A stretch of 64,000 nucleotides of DNA from contig JAMKCH010084957.1 of assembly GCA_023653785.1 (NCBI GenBank), positions 1-64,000 of the forward strand. Direction: 5' to 3'. Shown piece after piece: positions 48,185 through 59,676 of this stretch (the first letter of the stretch is position 1; every line of letters starts with the position of its first letter). A program made the translations under genes and the position numbers. Below the pieces are notes generated by a model, which saw only the letters and a program-made list of their open reading frames with translations, had not been told where the DNA came from and ran no database searches. The stretch is from Ophioderma brevispina (taxonomy: Eukaryota; Echinodermata; Ophiuroidea; Amphilepidida; Ophiodermatidae).

Positions 48185-48490
48185 TGATTAACCTTTTTTT
48201 CGATTCGATTTGAAAAAAAAACAGGTTTGTCGAGGAGAAAAAACTATTGTTTGATAAACTTGGCCCGGAAACTTGGTTTGTCGGTAAAACAGGATTTTCA
48301 AAAACCTTGTCTATCGAATTTCATGAATCAGGGTTTTTTCTTCGATTTGAAAAAAAAACAGGTTTATCGATTTGAAAATCAGTTTTTCAAACTTGGCTTT
48401 TCGTTGAAAAAAATGGCTTATCGATTGAAAAACCTGTTTGTTTTTGTTCGAAAAGCTAAGTTTGTTAAAAACTATCCAATTTGTTAAAAT
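48185..48490. repeat. Degenerate repeat built on TCGATTTGAAAAACAGGTTT
   Basis: CGATTTGAAAAAAAAACAGG occurs at about 48207 and 48344. Looser variants fill the interval and the stretch to 48450, for example TATCGATTGAAAAACCTGTTTG. The unit also occurs in inverted form, giving mixed direct and inverted homology. No gene. Confidence 0.65.
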
Positions 48491-48810
48491 CAAATCTAAG
48501 GACCTGCATGTAAACCTATGAAGGTATATACCTATGTAGAGACGCGCATTATGCAAATGCATGCATACCTATCATGCTAACGTAATGGCACACACCGTTC
48601 GCGTACGCGCACCCCAGTTTTACATAGTACAAATACAACAGTGCACTACCTTATCAATGAACAGCCTGTGCGTGAATGAAATTATGCAACGTACATTAGA
48701 CCTATATTAGCACATGCACATACGAACAAACATGTGCATTAATTAATAAAAACGTGTATATATATTGACTCCTATGCATGTACACAAACGTAATCACCAA
48801 TGCGAGCACT

Positions 48811-48855
48811 CGCGCGCGCGCGCACACACACACACATACATACACACACACACAC
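48811..48855. repeat. CG/CA microsatellite
   Basis: (CG)n passes into (CA)n with TACATA interruptions. Confidence 0.9.
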
Positions 48856-48944
48856 ATTTACATTTTAAGAATCACTTTTATTCAAGATATGACATTCTTG
48901 AATTCCCTGCATTTTAAAAAAGGTTTTGCAGAAAGGATCCAAAA

Positions 48945-49065
48945 TACATGTTATCCAATTGATAATGGGCCGAATAGACTGGGCCGAAATGGTAATGAGT
49001 CGAACAAGATAGGCTGAATCAGGAATGCGCTTGGGCCGAATTGGACATGGGCCGAGTTGGACAGG
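48945..49065. repeat. GGGCCGAATTGGAC minisatellite
   Basis: At least four variants of ATGGGCCGAATTGGAC occur at 48965-49062, spaced unevenly. The minus-strand open frame of 144 codons spanning it (48865-49299) is not recognised as a gene. Confidence 0.7.
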
Positions 49066-49784
49066 AACCAGTCGTGATAAAATGACGTAAATAAACTCTA
49101 CACTCACTGCTAACGCCGACATGCAGTGCCTACAACAGCAGTGGGAAAAGGAAGTCAATCTTACCGAAATGTAGAAGAATATCAAAGGAACAAAACAGAT
49201 TCGAGACACCCACGTTAAAATTAACAGCAAGTGGTGGAATTTTCGATTGTAATATTTGAAATTTTGCGGGAAATTTTGTCCTTCCTGGATCGATTGCATC
49301 GGTACGCCCCAGCTTTGCGTTTTGTACTATATATTTAAAATCGCAATCATGCAAATGACGTCTAGTTGCACTAAGTTGTCGATGTGCAAATCACATTGGT
49401 TAAGTTAAGATCTTTCGCAGGACTCTGGGTGGATATTGTATACTTACAGATACTTTAATACTGATACTTTTTAGCTTAATCCAAAATGGCCTCCATTTTC
49501 AAGATGGCCGCCACTGCAAGAGATATATTACACAAGATCAAATGGTCATAGAAGCACCGAAATCTGGTCAAACCAAACAGATAATATTTAGTGGCTCCAC
49601 CTTCGCCTGGACTTTTACAGAGCAAAGGTTACTGATTCCCATAGACCCTGTGGACCGTTCTCATATATAGCCATTTAATTATGATCAAGTGTCATATACA
49701 TTGCAGGCACATATTGATATATAAAAAAGGTCAAGAATTAGACACAATTTTGAGAAGAATATGAACATTTCCCCGTATGAAGGA
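49066..49784. other. Unassigned sequence
   Basis: Contains AAAATGGCCTCCATTTTCAAGATGGCCGCC near 49480, a partially palindromic ATGGC-rich stretch. No gene. Confidence 0.5.
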
Positions 49785-50760
49785 TTTTGTATCTGATACG
49801 TTCCTTAACAAGCAGCCAGTGAAGAGTGCTCAAAAGTTTTGACGAACTCCTGTCACGACCGCATGCGAACACCAAACGCGCAGCTTTATTGTGCTAGCGC
49901 TGGAGCCACTTGAGATCTATTTTATTGGCGCCGTATAATCAGTGATAGTAGTGAATTGGCATAGTCAATGCAGGACAAGACCATGCATGGTTGCAAGCAT
50001 CAAAAGTGGTAAACCTATACGAATACGCTATAAGTTACGAATTATTATGGTAATTTACACTTTGGACATACTCATGGTGGATAGGTATACATTATGAAAC
50101 CTTGCGGACCTACAATGGAGCCCTGAGGAACAGAGTAGTTCAAAATATGCTGCTTGGGTAATTCATTGTTTCATCACTCGGGTACTACGGTCAGTGAGAT
50201 ATGATCTAAGCCAGGCAAGAGTAGTGCCTGTGATACCAAAACTAGTTTCAAATTTTTTAATCAAAATATCCTGGTCAATGGTATCGAAAGCAGCACTCAA
50301 GTCAACTTTACAAGTAAGACAGCCTTATTAGCATCTAATGCTTGAAGTATGTAATTTTAACCTGGAGAAGGGCTCTCATTGGAATGGTGAGCTTTGTATG
50401 CAGGTTGCAATGGCTCATCCAGATAATGTTGTCCAAAATGCTGTATTACCTGACGTGATGTGACCTTCTCAATCAATTTGGCAATGAATTTGATTAACAA
50501 CTGGCCTAAAGCTCTTAAGCGCATCATGATGCAAAGATACTTTAAGTACAGGGGTATTGAAAGAATGCTGTGTGAGGAAATATGCCTGATAAACGAGAAC
50601 TGTTTGCTATCCTGGTGATGCATTTCATGTTTAATGAGCCGGGAAGGAAGTGTGTCCATAGTGCAGTCCTTGTCGGACACTTGGCCAGATGAGTCAGGGA
50701 GTGCTTTAAAACCTGGCATATAGCATCTGCAATTCCTATCCGCCGCAAGTGGTTCAGCAC
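49785..50760 (-). pseudogene. CR1-like RT relic, minus copy
   Basis: On the minus strand from about 50720 one reads DTLPSRLIKHE, KFIAKLIEKVTSRQVIQHFG, EPLQPAYKAHHSNES, LQALDANKAVLL and a motif A region with frame breaks. Motif B is then SVPQGSIVGPQG (about 50100). After a deletion that removes the YADD region, it resumes at DYANSLL, NKAARLVFACGRD and STLHWLLVKERI (to about 49790). It is close in sequence to the plus copy at 51045 and oriented head-to-head with it. Inactive. Confidence 0.8.
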
Positions 50761-52251
50761 TGACAGCCATATGGCACCTAATCCGAGAGTCCACTCTTCC
50801 AAACAAAAGGGAAAATTGAATTGAATTTTTATAAAGAGGAATCTTTTCAATGCAAGAAAAACTGGAGTTCCAAACAAAAAAATCACAAAAAAACAACTTC
50901 AATTTACAATTGCGACTGACAACGGGAAAATTGGAAATGCAAACACCCATCGAAACGATATTTGGTTGGTTTTTGGTTAGTTGATTGTTAGATGTTAGCT
51001 TTGTGAACAGAAGATACCTTTGAATCATGATGTACTTTTAAAAGAGACATAGGCCAGTTGCCAAAATGATCGAGAAGGCAGCATCACGTCAGGTAATACA
51101 TCATTTTGGCGATCACGATCTTGGTGAGCATGGTGAGCCATTGAAATTTGCATACAAATCTCACCATTCCACTGAGACCTGTTAGAAATTACACCCTTCA
51201 AGCATTGGATGCTAATAAGGCCGTCTTGTTTGTATTGCTTGACTTGAGTGCTGCCTTCGGTACCATTGACCATGATCTTTTGATTCAAAGGCTTGAAACC
51301 AGTTTTGGTATTACAGCCACTACTCTTGCCTGGTTTAGATCATATCTTACTGACAAAAGAGCCAGAGTGATGGTTAATCATGAAATGTGCAAGCAGCATA
51401 ATTTCAACTGTTCTGTTCCTCAGGGCTCCGTTGTAGGCCCGCAGGGTTTCATAATGTATACTTATCCAGTCGGTGACATTATTAGGAATCATGATGTTAA
51501 CTTTCACTCGTATGCTGATGATATTAAGCTTTTCTGTGAGTTTAATCCAAAGATTCCAGGTGATTGTGAGCATGCTCTTCAAAAAATGTTTCAAGCTGTA
51601 TATCTGACTTAAACACCTGGATGTCGTATAACATGCTGCAAATGATTCAAGGAAAGACAAAATGTATTGACTTTGCCACGCCCTGTGTTTTGAATGAGAA
51701 ATCTGCCTCCAATACGGTTAGATGTGGGTGAAACTTCTGTTCCTGAATCTGTGTGTAATGAACCTTGGGGTTATGTTTGATTCCACCATTAGTATGTCCA
51801 ATCAGATTGGAGCTATCTGTAAGAGTGGCAAATGACCATATGCGTAACTTGACGTATTCGTACGTTTATCCCTTTTGATGCTTGCAACAATGCTGTACGA
51901 TCTTAGGTCTTGTCCCGCATTCACTATGCCAACTCATTACTATATGGCGCCAATGAAATAGATCTCTAAAGGCTCCAGTGCTTGCAAAATAAAGCTGCGC
52001 GCTTGGTGTTCGTATGCGGTCGTGAACAGAGTTTGTCACAACTTTTGATCACTCTTTATTGGTTGCCTGTTAAGATAAGTCTCTTCAAGGACAGACTCCA
52101 TCATACCTTACTGAGTGATAGTTTAAATTTGTATAATATGTTGGGTAGTAATTCTGACGGTCTTCTTCCGATGTTACGCGGCTTGTTATTCCTCGTACCA
52201 AGCGTAAATTTGGCGACAGATCACTTGACCAGTCCAGAAGAAAGTGTCCAT

Positions 52252-52679
52252 GTACGTATACGTACAAGTACGTACATACGCCATGATTTCTCACAAAGCA
52301 ATGCAACTTGTTTTTTAAGAAATACATTATAGGTTATAACTTTTCACCCCGGAACAGTTTAGTTTACAGTTCTGAAGCTGCACTCTTCACAAAATAGTAT
52401 TAAGCCTTATCAACAAAATGTATGTGCCGATTTTTTATATCTTTTTTCAAATAAAATATATTAAGAAAATAAATGTGACGTCATCGGTGACATTTTTTTC
52501 AATAATTAAATTTTCGACATGAAATCAAAATTTTGACACATAGAACTTTTGTATAATGTTCTTTGGCATTAGTTTCTGAAATTTGTATCATTTCCCGTCT
52601 CAAAACTGATAATCCCGAGAGGGTTTTGTAAAAATCTTTTGTATTTGTATATAATTTGGTGACGTATACGTACAGGTAC
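52252..52679. mobile_element. GTAC-ended TIR element, family E, compact copy
   Basis: The left end is GTACGTATACGTACAAG and the right end read inward is GTACCTGTACGTATACG. It splits the RT relic between the CP and YAIVCT codons of the C-terminal domain, so removing it restores similarity. It lacks both insertions found in the copy at 41236-42630. Confidence 0.8.
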
Positions 52680-52948
52680 GCCATTGTCTGCACTGTTAAC
52701 GTAATTGGTCTTAGGCTGTGGAACACGCTTCCTATAGGTTCCTGTTAATAAGAGGTATCTTCCACCAGTGTCTTTAAATGGCTCCTGAAAACATACTTAT
52801 TTCCTGATTAAAATTTTGTTAACTTTGGATTTGCTAGTTTCCTTAATACGCTGTATGTTATGTTGTATATTAATTTCGTATTTTAAGTATTTGTTGTAAG
52901 ACGCTGTGTTCTCTGTATGTAGAGTGCCATATAAATGCATTTTATATA

Positions 52949-52966
52949 ATAATTATTATTATTATT
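52949..52966 (+). repeat. (ATT)n tail of the CR1-like copy
   Basis: AATAATTATTATTATTATTG marks the 3' terminus of the plus-strand relic. RT-coding sequence of the next copy starts right after it. Confidence 0.8.
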
Positions 52967-54070
52967 GTAAATACATCTCTTACTACTGGTGTATTTCCAG
53001 AGGAGATGAAACCGGCCATCGTGACACCAATTCTGAAAAAGGTTGCCTCTGACTGGACTGATTTGAAAAAACTACAGGCAAGTTTATAATCGTGTTTTTG
53101 TTGGCAAGATAATTAAAAAGGCAGCAATTATCTAAGTTAATGATTATATGCAGGGAAATGGTCTTGATGAAAAATTACAATCTGTTACAAAAGTAAGCAC
53201 AGTACCGAAACAGAATTGCTCAGAGTAAAGAATGATATCGATCTTGCACTTGTTATAATAATGCTGTCCTTTTAGTTATGCTTGACCTTTCTGCTGCCTT
53301 TGATACCATTGACCATGCATGACATCCTGCTGCAACGTCTGGAGCATGGCTTCGGTATCGGTATCGAAGGCACAGCCCTTCAATGGTTTTGTTCATACAT
53401 AACTTGACTGGTCGCAACTTTAGATTGTCTTTTGGTAGTAATATTGCAAAGATTTTCTTTCTTGAATGTGGCTAACCACCAGGATCAATGTTTTACAATA
53501 AGCTACAATATATTATGTCTCTTCCATAATACGTTTGCATGGTCTTAACTACCACATTTACGCAGATGATGTGTCGTTTAATCCAAAGGTTTCAGGGGAT
53601 GCTGATTGTGCGATCTGTAGGTTAACATCTTGTGTGAAGGATCTGCGTATTTGGCTGATGAACAACATGCTGAAACTAAATGACTCAAAAACTATTTTTT
53701 TATTGCAGCATCCCCACAGAATATGGACTGATTGTCCAAATTCAAATTGTGTTGGCTCTGTTTAAATTACAACACTCTCATCAACCATTAATAAGCTTGA
53801 CATTACCTTCGATTTCACAATGAATTCTCCTGTATGTGACAAATCCCAAAATGATCTGTCGCCAATATACCTATCAGAGTGTTTTACAAGCTATGCACCA
53901 GGAAGGGAATGCCTTCGCTCGTCTCTGGATGCCACTCGGCTTGTTGTCCCTAGGTGTAACAAAGAATTGGTGACAAATCATTTGGAGTGCATGGGCCATC
54001 TCTTTGGAACCAAATAGCTGCAATTATTAGATCATCGCCATTAGTCGCTGTCTCCAAACAAAGCTTAAAA
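52967..54070 (+). pseudogene. CR1-like RT relic, third copy (different subfamily)
   Basis: It begins directly after the (ATT)n tail with NTSLTTGVFPEEMKPAIVTP, the part upstream of the RT fingers. It continues NGLDEKLQSVTK, motif A MLDLSAAFDTIDHA (about 53279), a degraded motif B (CG then PPGSMF), YADD (53551-53562) and LRIWLMNNMLKLNDSKT. The C-terminal end is YLSECFTSYAPGRECLRSS, then HGPSLWNQ. It uses a SPIYLSE...AP type C-terminus unlike the 51045 copy, so it is another subfamily. Several frameshifts and stops are present. An AT-rich 3' UTR may run to about 54185. Confidence 0.8.
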
Positions 54071-54189
54071 AACTAATTTTTTTTTAAATATTGTTTAGTT
54101 TGCTACTATAGTAAGTTGCTGATGATTGTTTATGTACTTAATGCGAAATAATCATATTGTTTGGAATTGCGCAATATAAACACTGTTAT

Positions 54190-56640
54190 ATCACTGTTAT
54201 GATATCATGAAACCTACAAAGATGTATGAGACCTACCGTATAGCATGTATAGAGTTTTACCCCAGCAAGTGTTGCAAAGTAATAAAAGCCAAACTGTACG
54301 ACTGTGTTCATAACAAACATCAAAAGCTTTAATAACTAGAGGAAATATTTTTCTAAAATCCATTTTGAAGACAAAAATATCTCCTATAATCTACTATGAG
54401 CAATCCTGATGAATCTTTACAAAGTACAATATTGGTGGCTTTTGGTTTCAAAATTTGACTTAATTTCAAGTTTTTGTTATAAACACAGTAAGGGGACGAC
54501 TTGGGGTTATACTGAGGCTAGAATTAGTTAAGCCTACCGCAAACCACATTATATACCCCATGGACGAGTGGTGCGCTTAACTCTTCAAAGTCGTGCCAAA
54601 GATATTAGAGCGACTCTCGTGCTCGCGGCTTTTCCAGAGTGTGTTCCAAGGTGAAGTTCATGGTGGTATAGAACGAGAAGTGGTATCTGTGCCAAGAAAT
54701 ACTTGAGCTGATATACAATTAGATCAATGTAGGTACAAGGCCTAAGGGCGTAGGTGACCTTCACATTCACAGACTTGTACTTTTTCTGTTCCTTTGCCAT
54801 CTTAGGTTAGGTTTCGTATTACCATAATAACCTACACACCCCTACACATTACACATTAATTTGTACACAACTGGGAACGTGACACGTCACAGCTTGCACA
54901 TAAATATGGATACGGTCAACTCATAGATAGTAGAAGAAAGGAAGTTGCCCTTTAAGTCTGTTTAATCCCAATCCGTAATACAAAAGCTTAAAAAAATGCA
55001 TTGGCATAAATTAAATATAGTACTAACATGACTAAAGGAATAGTTCACTCTCGCCCACAGAAGGCTGTTTGGAAACTGCGTATGTATTTTCAACAGTGTG
55101 TGTGGGTATGGTGTTGAGCATAATTTTACAGTTTATAAGTCATAACTCATATAATTTGGATAATATAGACCTGACAGAACTTTCTTACAAAAATAATTTA
55201 CAAATAAATTTAATCTTTAAATTGTACCAATTCTATAACTTTTGTGTTAGATTTTTGTTTAACGTTCCGTTTTTCATAATCAATATGCGTTTAAGCGGTG
55301 TACCAGGCTAATTGATGCTGAAATGCTGCGACTTTTTAAACAGGCCGACTATGCAAGGGGCAGCGCCTTCAGCCAGAGCAAAGAGAGATCAATCCCTGTT
55401 ATGGTCAAATTAAGTCGGAGGAGACGGCAGTAAATAAGTCTCGAGATTTGTATACGAAAAAAAGCGGTTTCAGATGGAAACGGCTTTTAAGCGCATACAT
55501 TTGTCCGTCAATTCTAACTACGAAAATGACATTAAAATACAGAGAAAGTCTTATCCGCAAATTACAAGGAAAACCGTCTTGCCCTAACATGAAAAGTAAA
55601 AAGTTGAACTCTATTTTCTGAATTTCTTAGCTGTTGGAAGAGAACACGTTCGCAGTCCTACTTTCTTTATTATCATGCGTTATGGTCATTGCTTTTGGGG
55701 CTTTCGATGAAATGGTTTTATTTATTATCTCAATCTAAACGATGAAACTAAGCACGCACACTTCTCTTAAAGCAAGATGAAATTAGACCTGTTATTACTG
55801 CAACCTCAATGTTAACCCAGTCGTAAAACTAATAGAACTTAAAAAGGTAACTTGTCGTACTGGACTCGAGTCTTTTTCAAAAAACAAGCATCGCTACTCC
55901 TCATCACCATAGGTTCTTTGACCGCGACCGACATTTTTTCCAGATGCAATAAGAAAACAGCCCGTGGACACGGGAGTGTTCCTATGGGGTAAGACCTGAC
56001 GTACGTGAACTCCGTCCTGGTTTTATTGAGAGGATTTTACCCCCGTTTTGTTATGTCCGCGGCATGGCCATGTGGGAATACTTCATTCCATAGTTTTGAG
56101 AAACGATTATGCATGAAAGAAGAAGGGGGTAAATAGGTAATGGCTTTCTAGATAAGGGGGGTAAATGGAACAAAGCCCTTTAAACGGGGCTTGGAAATGG
56201 ATCACATACCCAGCTGTTATATATTCCGGTTGATGGAGATTTTACATATACCACAGGCCTGGGGGCATCACCAATGCCATGTTATAGTTTTACTTATATG
56301 CTTTCTAATACTTTTCATGAAATATTTCAGGAGCGGTTTTGAATACTTCAGCACTTACTGCTTCCCGCTGAATTACTTATTACAGTTCGAACACATTATT
56401 CAACATGGATTTCACCCTTTTATTTGTGACAGAACAACTTTCATGTTGGTTAACATACATACAGAACTTACTAATGATAGTCAACTAGTTTAGGTTTTTG
56501 TTCACTCAATTTGAAGTTCTTTTTTTCTAATTTTTTTTATGTAAAGGCCGAAAAAATGAAATAATAAAAAAAAGTGCAACCGAAAAGCTGATGAAGACGA
56601 CGAATAAGAGCCGAACAATAAGATAAATCAATAACGGACA
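54190..56640. other. Unassigned sequence
   Basis: A minus-strand frame at 54585-54800 (71 codons, starting MAKEQKKYKSVNVKV) has coding-like composition but no family I recognise. Other short frames are AT-driven. A possible TTAA-element end (complement of TTAAAGGGCAACTTCC) lies at 54940-54955, without a partner. Confidence 0.45.
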
Positions 56641-56654
56641 AAAATAGTGAAGAT

Positions 56655-56723
56655 GATATGAAAGATGACGGAGATGATGGAGGAGGAGGAGGAAAAGGAA
56701 GAGGAGGAGGAGGAGGAGGAGGC
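56655..56723. repeat. (GGA)n microsatellite
   Basis: Imperfect GGA/GAA repeats on the plus strand. Confidence 0.9.
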
Positions 56724-56999
56724 GATTAAAACATTTTCATGAACGTCTTTCATTCAATGTCTAAAGATCTATGGACAAGAGCGGATATCAGCAAATCATT
56801 TTACTAGACCGCATGCTTTTTTTAAAGCGATACAATGACATGAAAAATATTCAGACATAATGAAATGGACTTTACTGAAATGACTCCCACGATTTTGAAA
56901 AAAAATTGGATATGCATATTCCGTAAACAATAGTAAAACAGCAAGGGTGACATTTTTATTGATTTTTTTTTTCAATTTGGCTGGCTCGATTTTCTGGTA

Positions 57000-57510
57000 A
57001 CTTGCCTCGGATAATCTATATAGAGAGGTATTATAGGGGTATTCGTGAATTTGAGGTCAAATGTCACCTTGGTGTCAAGTGATGTCATTGTTGAAATACG
57101 CTCAAAACGCTCTGCAGTTTCACTGGATTTTGATGTAATTCGGGTGAAGGGATTTTTTTGTGTGATGCTCTCATCGGGGTCTTTATGAATTTGTAATCAA
57201 TGACCCATGGTGACATTTGACGCCATTTTATCGAAGTGTTAAAATGTAATCATTCCCTACATTGACCTATTAGCTTCATACTTGGTCAGAAGAACTACTA
57301 GGCCAATACATTTTAAAACATGTACACAGATTGACCTTTAATGACATCTATCTTTAGGAATTTCGAATCTGTGATCTCTCTGTGACTCGTCACCATTTAA
57401 TTGAAATGTAAATCCGTAGTCATTTCCCACATGACCTATGTTTGGTCAAATGACCCACCCGGATATTGATCTCTAATGACCTCTATGTGACATTTGACCA
57501 ATGTAAATTG
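57000..57510. repeat. Diverged TGACCT / GTGACATTTGAC motif repeat
   Basis: Motifs such as TCAAATGTCACC, GTGACATTTGACGCC, TGACCTTTAATGAC and GACATTTGACCAA recur in both orientations every 50-120 bp. The block is similar in style to 7400-7650. The unit could not be defined by eye. Confidence 0.5.
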
Positions 57511-57518
57511 ACACATCT

Positions 57519-57551
<33 letters not shown>

Positions 57552-57575
57552 ACACACACACACACACACACACAC
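57519..57575. repeat. (CA)n microsatellite
   Basis: Nearly perfect CA repeat. Confidence 0.95.
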
Positions 57576-57879
57576 AATCAAATACAATTTGAATTGCAGT
57601 AGAAGCCGCTCAACAGGCTTTGAGTGTATGATCTATCAATAGACATGGTACCAACGTTCCTGAAGGATCTATCCAGCAATGTTTTCAACTTGGAATCAAC
57701 GTTGAAAAAACACCGAGGCTTCAACGTGAACGTTGAGATTTGGTTGAACCCCTCCCCCAACACAAATGACCATATAGGGACGTGCAACAGACATCGATCT
57801 CATTATTACCCTTCTGGTATAGCAATGACCCCTTTTTTCATGCCAATTTTGGTCAATTGGAAAATTAGTCTGAAGCCAA

Positions 57880-58000
57880 AATATTCAAAATTTGCTTAAA
57901 ATGTTAAAATTTTGAGGAAAAATGGGCAAATTTGTGTTAAATTTGGTCCAAAATTTGCATCTCTGGTATAGCTATGGGTCCCCTTTTGGAACCAAATTTT
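57880..58000 (-). repeat. Dispersed repeat matching 46855-46975
   Basis: TTAAAATTTTGAGGAAAAAT and ATGGGCAAATTTGTGTTAAA align with the reverse complement of the block at 46855-46975. It ends near CTATGGGT in both copies. Family unknown. Confidence 0.6.
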
Positions 58001-58502
58001 ACTTTAGGTTGAAATTGAAAGCGAACGATAGTCTTTGTCATGTTGACTACTACCAAATTCTGCACGAAAACTTTGTTTTACTGCAACTCAGTGGTGATAT
58101 TCTTGACAACCCATCGGTGTGGGCGTTACAAATAAGTTGCACACCAATCAGATGTTGGATATTGGATGACAGCTGCATTCAGAACTTGGCGGCGATAATA
58201 AACGATTGTAATAAATTTTGACACGTTAATTGATAGAATGTTTTGTGAGGAATAATTTATTAAACATTAGAAAGTAAACGAACAGCAACCAAAGAATTTA
58301 TGATAGCTGTAAGTGGCTGCTGTAAAATATCCATGGTTAAACATGGCTGTCTGATACTATTGATTGACAATGTAATATTTTCCTCTTTACTTATATGCCT
58401 TTTGTTCAGGTAAAATGTCAATTCCTAAGGGGTTGCTTTTAATTTTTTCCATATTGCTACATATATGTTGTAGTCAGTTAGCCCTTGGCCAACTGTTTGC
58501 CT

Positions 58503-59676
58503 GACCGTAAAATTGAGTATGTTCACATTTTTTCTGCGCTGAAATGATAGATCAGGGTGTGTAGAATAGAATCTTCTTCCTGTGCCACTGGGCATCCTTG
58601 AGCATTGAGAAATTCAAGATTGCGTCCGCCATAAATGAAAATATCTTTCAACCCTATATTATCAAACTATGGGTTACTAGTATACTAGCGGACCCAATGA
58701 CCAAATGCAATGGCACTTGTAACATGAGTCATACTTCAAATTCAAATGGAAGCCCAATCAATCATTTTAAAAATATAGCATATAACAGCAAATACTGCGA
58801 TAAAAAATACCATGAGTGTACTTAGATTATGTGTTAGACACAATAAATGTATTTTTGATACTTTTAACGTTGTAACATGACGTCAATCAATATGGCAGGC
58901 CAAACGTGAATATCTTCGCAAAAATTACTGACACAATGTCTAAATATTACCCTTCAAGGATAATTATTGTGTCAATGAATCAATTAGAAATGTACCTATA
59001 TCATAACAGTGAACAGGTATCCGGATAAATAAAAATGGATCATTATAATTGAGTGCAATATAATGTGAAAAATGTAAATGCCTATGGTATTTTGACAACT
59101 TTGCACCATATTGTTTTTATTTCGCTTTTGGCGCATTTAAAAACAAATTTGACAATGTATGTTGTACATGGTTAGGATCAAAGGTACAGTTTCTATGTCA
59201 GTTGCACTGTGATTTCGATTTGAAGGCTGGAATACTTATAAATTTGTGGCCAATATTTTTTGAATGATGTTCCCGATTTGGCTTGCCATATTGATTGTAC
59301 GGTCACGTTACAAGTTTAAAAGTATCAGAAATACCTTTAATGTGGTCTATCACATCAGAACCTAGTCGTACGTATCTCGTCTATTTTATCGGCAGTATTT
59401 TGCTGTTATAGGCTAATTTAAAAAATTATTGCATTTGCTCATTTTGAATTTGAAGTAGCTTATGTTACAGTGCCTTACACTTGTTCATTGGATCCTTAGT
59501 ATATCTAGTAACCCATAGTTTGATGATACAGGGTTGAATAGATAATTATCATTTAAGACGACGCCATCTGGATTCTCAAATGCTCACTGATGCCCGTGGC
59601 AGCCGGCAGATTCTTATTCATACACCCTAATCTATCATTTTCATCAAAAACTGTGTCCATACTCAACTTTACGATC
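58503..59676. repeat. Foldback element 8
   Basis: The left arm (58503-58990) is complementary to the right arm (about 59210-59676). GACCGTAAAATTGAGTATG pairs with CATACTCAACTTTACGATC. CAAACTATGGGTTACTAG (58663) pairs with its complement near 59510, and CAATCAATATGGCA (58884) with its complement near 59285. The loop is about 220 bp. No coding sequence; the left-arm open frame is not a gene. Confidence 0.85.

Larger units (their letters stand above)
51045..52975 (+). pseudogene. CR1-like RT relic, plus copy with 3' end
   Basis: It starts in the RT fingers (AKMIEKAASRQVIHHFG and FAYKSHHSTE, about 51060-51170). Motif A reads LLDLSAAFGTIDHD (G replaces the usual D after AF), motif B is SVPQGSVVGPQG and the catalytic box is YADD (about 51512). 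One open frame, 51148-51612, covers these. Past a frameshift come LQNKAARLVFVCGRE and LYWLPVKISLF. After the insertion at 52252-52679, IGLRLWNTLP and VFKWLLKTYLF follow. The 3' UTR ends GTGCCATATAAATG plus an (ATT)n tail, as in CR1/L2-type elements. It is 5'-truncated and frameshifted. Confidence 0.85.

Noticed and set aside
48865..49299. 144-codon minus-strand open frame with a hydrophobic stretch
   Set aside because: It crosses a minisatellite and has no recognisable domain or splice context.
54585..54800. 71-codon minus-strand open frame with coding-like composition
   Set aside because: No family recognised, no splice signals that decide it, and no neighbouring exons. Kept only as a note in the regional entry.
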